Assembly: GCA_964017195.1 (NCBI GenBank)
Contig: OZ024891.1
Coordinates: 5,977,994-6,041,993, forward strand
Origin: Siderastrea radians
Taxonomy: Eukaryota > Cnidaria > Anthozoa > Scleractinia > Rhizangiidae
Direction: 5' to 3'
Length of the DNA stretch: 64,000 bases
Below are positions 59,301 through 64,000 of the stretch, in pieces. The position numbers were made by a program, and so were the translations under genes. The notes beneath the pieces are model-generated. The model did no database searches, was not told the origin of the DNA, and worked only from the letters and a program-made list of their open reading frames with translations. The first letter of the stretch is position 1, and each line of letters opens with the position of its first letter.

Positions 59301-60983
59301 TTTGCCTTTGAAGAATTCTCTCTCTGTTTGGTTAAAATATCCCCTCAGTTCTACGAAAGAGATATGCCCATCTGTGGTTGCATTATGTAATTCAGTTTGA
59401 TTGACATAACTAAGCACATCAGGAACCAAAAGAGGTCCAATGACAAATGACAATGCTGTTCCACTATAACAAGCCAGAGAAGAGATGGCCGTAGCAGTAG
59501 TCCGTTGCTCAGGAGGAAACCACGCCGCAGAAACCATTGGCGCTGCTGCCATGGCGATTGGGCCTCCAATTCCTGTTATAAACTGACCACAATGAATGAA
59601 CCAGGTTTCCAGAGTAAGATTGCTCAATGGTATACAGCGGAGGCCAGCTCCAATGAACTCACAAAAAACAGCAACCAAAACAGCTATCCGTAAGCCTGCG
59701 GATCAACAAAACAAGGAAAATAAAAAATTTTAATTACAGAATATTGGCAATTATTCTTATACCTCATGGATAAGCCAAAACAAGAGCATTTCCTATAATT
59801 GCCACATTTTTCCCATGCTTTCAGTCACTCTGTTTCGGTTGCTCAAAAGGTGCAAGCTTTTATGTGTTTTGCGTAGTCATTTCTGCCAAAAATTGGCACC
59901 ATTTCGTATACTTTGCTTTAGCTGCCATCTCTTCCACTTTGCAGCCGATTTTGTGCTTCTTACATATACTAAAATGACAATTGTCCTTACCCTTTGGTAA
60001 TAATTAGATTTTTAACTATAATTTTTAACTATAAGTAATTAATTAGATTTATTGTATTTTTTTTTTATTTAAGATTTTTATCACCATACTAGTTTTTTAG
60101 GGTTGCGCCTCGCATGGGTAACATTATTTTCCTGTTCGCGCAATTCCTTTTTGGTCCTTTTTTTTTTTTTTTTTTTTTTTTAATTGTTATTGTAAATTTT
60201 GAGACCAATAAAGTTGATAGATTACTACAAGCTTAAAAAAGGTACCCCTTTTGGACAGAGCCTCCCCATACAGCCCGTTATAGGGAGTATCCCGGCCCGA
60301 GTATCCCCCCCCCCCGGGGGGTCAAGTGTGCATGGAGTAAGGCTTACAAGCAGTTCGTGCTACAAAGACTACAAACCAAAATTAACTGACAATTTTTTTA
60401 TGCTAATATGTGAAACAGTTATACAAGATTTAGCATAACAGAGCATGTACGACAACCATAGCACGAATACAATCTTTGCAGAGAACGAAAACATTTCCTC
60501 ACTGAAAATTGCACGTGTTTTACACATGATCCTACAGACCTTGACCTTACCAATTCGGAAAATCGAGATTGAGACCTCGGACGTAGCGCAAAATCACAAA
60601 AATTTATTTTGAAATCGCAGCAAAACCACAGGAACTAGTTTCAGAAACCGCACTAAATAAGCTGCATTTAGCTTACCTTTCACGTCCATTAGCCAACACA
60701 TCGGCACAACTGCGACAACAAATGAAATCGGGCCCCAGTCGGCAAGAAGCGTAATGGTTGTACTGTCCCAATCAAAGACCACTTGGGAGGTGCCCTGTAT
60801 CGGTCCCCATGTATTCCAGATTAAATTGTTTAGGGAAGCAACGATCGAGAAAACAACCAAAATGTACCAACGCCGTTTGTAGACCTTGCATTTGTTCTGG
60901 TAAACGGAGCCAAGCGACTTGTAGCGTCGATCTTCCGAGCGGAGCAAGTTTGCTCTCTCTTCGAAGCTCTGTACTCTTTTCAT
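56358..60983 (-). CDS. SLC49A4: SLC49A4 (DIRC2)-like lysosomal major facilitator transporter
   Basis: Three exons: 60677-60983, 58972-59695, 56358-56925; all GT-AG, 1599 nt, 532 residues plus stop (vertebrate about 480, the extra is mainly a longer C-terminal tail). Anchors shared with vertebrate DIRC2: NLIWNTWGPIQGTSQVVFDW, LLADWGPISFVV, GAGLRCIPLSN, the TATAIS block after WFPPEQRT, GPLLVP, FADHFARYMKLI, LFFELAVESTYPVAEGITSG. About twelve hydrophobic segments fit the MFS fold. E9-RAN-L13-L14 matches the acidic dileucine lysosomal sorting signal present near the N-terminus of mammalian DIRC2. N-X-T sequons at N201, N207 and N223 lie in the loop between helices 5 and 6. The family is reported to export pyridoxine from lysosomes; substrate here is inferred only. 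FLVCR-type relatives are the alternative, but the WGPIQ and EGITSG blocks favour SLC49A4. Confidence 0.92.
57490..58310. repeat. About 53-bp tandem array in SLC49A4 intron 2
   Basis: Around 14-15 diverged copies of a unit like tgtctttttaacgtttctcc plus gtacgctagttcgttcgtac plus agtgttagtct. It is the same family as the array inside the hAT-like element at 31746-32795, and ends with acaaacgtcaac as that one does. About 250 bp further right, ggaacactgcat resembles that element's end, so this is probably another copy with a lost left end. Confidence 0.75.
58597..58734. mobile_element. Partial CCCTTTAA MITE
   Basis: The right end gccggggtttaaaggg followed by TTAA (58735-58738 region) and internal phrases (aaatgatcaccaaagatgaa) match the family of 39183-39387. 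The left end is eroded. It lies in SLC49A4 intron 2. Confidence 0.55.
58820..58890. mobile_element. 71-bp TAGCCTG mini-element
   Basis: TAGCCTGAATAGCAGGCGTA and its near inverse TACGCCTGCTATGCGGGCTA enclose a short gggaaagggagaggggagcg. It has the ends of the 36297-37461 element with the interior deleted. Flanks TACAGCCAG and TCAGCCAG differ by one missing base. It ends 81 bp from SLC49A4 exon 2, on its donor side. Confidence 0.75.
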
Positions 60984-61460
60984 ATTGCAATGCGGCGTGA
61001 TTGTTCCAGAAACCCAATAAAAATTGCAATAATTATTTCTCTATTAAGCACTAGTTTGAATCAATGGATTCTTCAGTTTGAGGGCGATTTTGAGGGCTTC
61101 TTTCATTCAATCGCGATCGAATTTGAAACGGCGCGAAGATTTCACAACAAATATCACGATGGCCTCTGAATCAAACAGTCTTACATCACGCCAGTTCTTC
61201 CGCCTTTCCGGTTTCTTTTGAATATATATACCTCTTGTCTTTTGCCTTTACAGGTCGAAAGTTAGAAACCAGTACGAATACATACCCGTGATATTCTTGT
61301 GATCTTCAACTGCGTTTCCAGCCACAAAGCCGGCGCGGAGAATATTTTCTTTCACTTCGTCACGTGATCTCCTTGCCGGGGAGGGGTGGCATGAAATTCC
61401 CAAGTGGATTAAAAATTCCGCCAAAACATTCTAGTAAAACCCATACGGAGAAATATATAA

Positions 61461-61815
61461 TCGTTTCTGTCAATTTTTCATCAAAGATTATTTTTTCCGA
61501 GTGGGTTCTCGAGTTCATGTCAATCCTCTGACCTCAAAGGGAGTTGTTTCACGGTCGACCCGGATTCAACTCCTCTGCCACACTGGTCTGCCTCCTGCCA
61601 GTTGGGATTTTTAACTCGTTTCTGTCAATTTTTCATCAAAGATTATTTTTTCCGAGTGGGTTCTCGAGTTCATGTCAATCCTCTGACCTCAAAGGGAGTT
61701 GTTTCACGGTCGACCCGGATTCAACTCCTCTGCCACACTTGTAAATAGCCAACTGGTCTGCCTCCTGCCAGTTGGGATTTTTAACTTGTTATGTTCAGTT
61801 TAAAATATTTGTTTC
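61461..61815 (+). mobile_element. SINE with 155-bp tandem duplication
   Basis: Tcgtttctgtcaatttttca opens both copies (61461 and 61616, offset 155). The box-A-like ttttccgagtgggttctcga and the 3' body ggtctgcctcctgccagttg are shared with the SINE at 34062-34300. Copy 1 lacks 15 bp (tgtaaatagccaact) that copy 2 has. Confidence 0.75.
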
Positions 61816-62022
61816 TAAGGTTTAAATGCTCGACCCCACTAGTACTTTGCTATAATCACTTGCCAAGGCTAAATAAAGGACATTTCCCCTCTCATCGTTC
61901 ACGAGCTAAAACCCATGAGAGTATTTGCTGATTTGCAATGACAATGTAGGTGGAGGCCATGGACGAAGGTAACTGGAGAAAACCTCATTGCCCGAATGCA
62001 AAATATAAGGGAGTTGTTACCC

Positions 62023-62137
62023 TGAGAGCAGAGGTTTCTTGGTCGCCCTCCAATATGTTCGTCATGTTCCGGCGGACGGATAAGTAACTATAACTTATGC
62101 CCGCCGGAACACAGGGCAACCAAGAAACCTCCGCTCG
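62023..62137. mobile_element. Short fold-back element
   Basis: Gagcagaggtttcttggtcg pairs with ggcaaccaagaaacctccgctc and ttccggcggacggataagt with acttatgcccgccggaa around a short loop (aactata). About 115 bp. The small minus and plus frames in it are products of this symmetry. Confidence 0.7.
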
Positions 62138-62948
62138 CAGGCGTACAGAGTTGTCACAGCAGACACCAAAACCGTTTTCAGTGTGGGACAAATGGTCTGT
62201 TTTGCAGTTCAGTAGTAGAAGGTATAGGGTCTATAGGTCACCGGTGGGGCAGTTCTTTCTCATGTTCTTTTCCTACCGAACGAAACGCTTAACAAAAAGG
62301 GACAGGAACAGGCGCCCTTCAGACTGTACAACTTTAATGCATGCGACATGTTGACAAATAGCCTTCAACGCTAGTTGTTTCGTGTAAATGAAAGTTACAA
62401 CTTTCTTACGGTTGTCACGCACGACAAAAAAAAATATCTAAGGGCCAATTTAATTAGATGGTGCGACTTTTGCCTTCGACTGTCGCATGCGACTTTGTAC
62501 GTAGCGCGCACTGCTTGCATGCACCATTAAAAATTCGTAAACCACTTACATTATTCAGCTGATCATTACCTCTAGCTACGATTGCATTAAAATATGTTTT
62601 AAAAACTAAGTAGAACTCGATGCTCGCATAACCGCAAGTACAAGCGTGGAGATGCTCATACGAAAGATCACTACTAATAAGCAAAAACACAACTCAACAT
62701 ACACAGACAAAGCATCGGCTTAAACTCTGACCACCATTATAATCATGGCGGGCGCTTTTTGCTTACCACTTTTTCTGGCTTGCACCGAATCCCGGTTTAC
62801 ATGGGTGACGCAAACGACGCAAGCGTCAAGCGAAAGACCAGAGAAAGGACTGAAGCTATCCCAGTGATAAAAGAACTAAGTCTCTTCTTACGGTCTGTGC
62901 ATAGAGATGGGTTGCTCGTAAAAAATTACTCTCCTGAAATTAAATACG

Positions 62949-62954
62949 TTTATT
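62949..62954 (-). other. Candidate polyadenylation signal of the 63-kb gene
   Basis: AATAAA on the minus strand, about 82 nt beyond the stop codon at 63037-63039. The position supports the call of a terminal exon there. Confidence 0.5.
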
Positions 62955-63036
62955 AAAAGGGGAATCTTTCACTGCTCTTTCAAATAAATACACCGGAGGG
63001 TGAGGTAAAAACTTTGATTTTAAGCTAACTACTCCT

Positions 63037-63638
63037 TTAGGCATGATTTCGCTGTCTAATTCCACCTGACAGTTCTTCTTTCTTTCTTTGCTCGCGCTCG
63101 TTAGATACCCTTCCCGCTGTAAATTTATTAAGTAGCGTTCTAATCTTGCAGCTGGCGACAGGTCTTGATTTAAGCTTCGAACGATTATCGTCGATGGAAG
63201 CTTCCGTTTGCAGCGCGGTAAAGCTTGTTCTTCTAGGCGATGTCAGTCTTTCTCTTTTGTCGTTTCTTCTAGGAACTGGAGCAGAGAAGCAGATACGCTT
63301 ATTTAACAACCTAGAAGAGTACTCGTTTTTACGGAGAAGAGTCGCCAGTTTAACTTCTTTTCGTTCAGGTGCGCTTTTAGCTCGCCAAGAACTTTCAGGA
63401 TTTGATTTGACGGATCTAGAACTCTTGTATCTGTTCTCTCTCAGGAGAGGTTGCCCTCTGTCGGTGTACATGTACAACAGATAGTTTGTAGCTCGTTGAC
63501 GTGAAGCCAGAGTTCTACATTCGTCGTTTGTGAAACCTAGCGATGTTATATCCGGACGGATGTTTGCGTGCCCAGTGTTGGATATTCTAAGCTGACATCT
63601 CGAGGAGTTGTCTTCAGACGTTTTCTCTTCGATGATCA
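63037..63638 (-). CDS. Probable last exon of an unrecognised basic protein
   Basis: An open minus frame of about 200 codons ends at 63037. A plausible acceptor (TTCAACTTTACAG, with TTGAC as possible branch point) gives an exon from 63638 that starts after a split codon (phase 2), so the upstream exons lie beyond the window. The protein part is rich in Arg, Lys and Ser with no clear fold: SLGFTNDECRTLASRQRATN, LLYMYTDRGQPLLRENRYKS, SAPERKEVKLATLLRKNEYS, KIRTLLNKFTAGRVSNEREQ. No hydrophobic segment or known motif is recognised. Length far above the local background of open frames and the AATAAA downstream support coding. The antisense frame at 63146-63484 is its shadow. Confidence 0.55.
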
Positions 63639-63689
63639 CTGTAAAGTTGAACCACAAAATAATGCATCAGTCAATTCCAGCGATGCCCA

Positions 63690-63815
63690 TCCCCCCCGGG
63701 CATTAGTCGGGCATTTGCTCACGTTTTAATCCCGGGGGTGGAGCATTTGAAATTTTATCACTGCCCGGGGTCGGGCATTTGCCTACCCCCGGGACGACCC
63801 CGGGACATTTGACAA
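63690..63815. repeat. CCCGGGGCATTTG-type repeat end
   Basis: Repeated cccgggcattagtcgggcat, gggtcgggcatttgcctacc and ccccgggacatttga phrases in c/g runs. The same phrases (gggcatttgaac, aaatgcccgggg) form the subterminal parts of the Harbinger-like element at 11799-13028. It may be one end of another copy or an internally deleted copy. Confidence 0.55.
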
Positions 63816-64000
63816 GGTGAGAAAAACGTTCCGGTGTAGTCAGTCTGAGGTCGTCCATGATCTTCCATTCCTTTGTTGCTGTTCGCTGATTGATTTCTTC
63901 GTTTGCTGATTAAATACGGTATCAAGTGAAATTAATTCTACGTACTATATGGATTTTTAAGCTATCCGAGATGACCAATTTAGTAAAAATATTTTATGTT

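Larger units (their letters stand above)
60984..62948. other. Intergenic region upstream of SLC49A4
   Basis: The SLC49A4 promoter should lie just right of 60983, but no TATA or other core element stands out. The region holds a duplicated SINE (61461-61815) and a fold-back element (62023-62137). A 65-codon plus frame at 62759-62956 overlaps the polyadenylation signal of the next gene and is not called. Confidence 0.5.

Noticed and set aside
62759..62956. 65-codon plus-strand frame as a small gene or exon
   Set aside because: No convincing acceptor, no motif, and it overlaps the minus-strand polyadenylation signal; kept as unproven.
63146..63484. 112-codon plus-strand frame
   Set aside because: Antisense shadow of the longer minus-strand exon, with no start context or splice evidence of its own.

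Overview
The window is animal nuclear DNA: intron-rich genes with GT-AG splice sites, AATAAA signals and a very high density of short terminal-inverted-repeat transposons. No rRNA, CRISPR, operon or phage features are seen. The repeat types (TTAA-flanked MITEs, tRNA-derived SINEs ending in TTA runs, CAGGG/CAGTG hAT ends) and well-conserved, intron-rich metazoan genes fit an early-branching animal; my inference is an anthozoan cnidarian such as a stony coral. Species identity cannot be proved by eye.

Layout. (1) 1-4028: downstream flank with a 30-36 bp tandem repeat and a small hairpin element, no convincing gene. (2) 4029-50757, minus strand: a complete CKAP5/XMAP215/ch-TOG microtubule polymerase gene, rebuilt here as 46 coding exons (6168 nt, 2055 residues), with one GC-AG intron and otherwise GT-AG introns. 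Exons 1-42 occupy 15.9-50.8 kb. The last four small exons are spread over about 11.7 kb that is packed with transposons. (3) 50758-56357: intergenic, with several MITEs and a LINE 3' end. (4) 56358-60983, minus strand: a three-exon SLC49A4/DIRC2-type lysosomal major facilitator transporter (532 residues) with an N-terminal dileucine sorting motif. (5) 60984-62948: intergenic, with a tandemly duplicated SINE and a fold-back element. (6) 62949-63638, minus strand: probable last exon of an unrecognised basic protein. (7) 63690-63815: C/G-rich repeat related to one inside a CKAP5 intron.

The two identified genes are unrelated in function: CKAP5 speeds microtubule plus-end growth and organises spindle poles, SLC49A4 is a lysosomal solute exporter. 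No operon-like relation is implied.

The most unusual material is the mobile DNA. Several element families end in 5'-TAGCCTG or CAACCTCGTC and are flanked by 9-bp target duplications (three exact, three near-exact across the window), which points to Mutator-like elements. Others carry the marks of hAT (8 bp), Harbinger (TTA), Tc1/mariner and pogo (TA) and TTAA-specific elements. Many sit within about 15-80 bp of CKAP5 splice sites.
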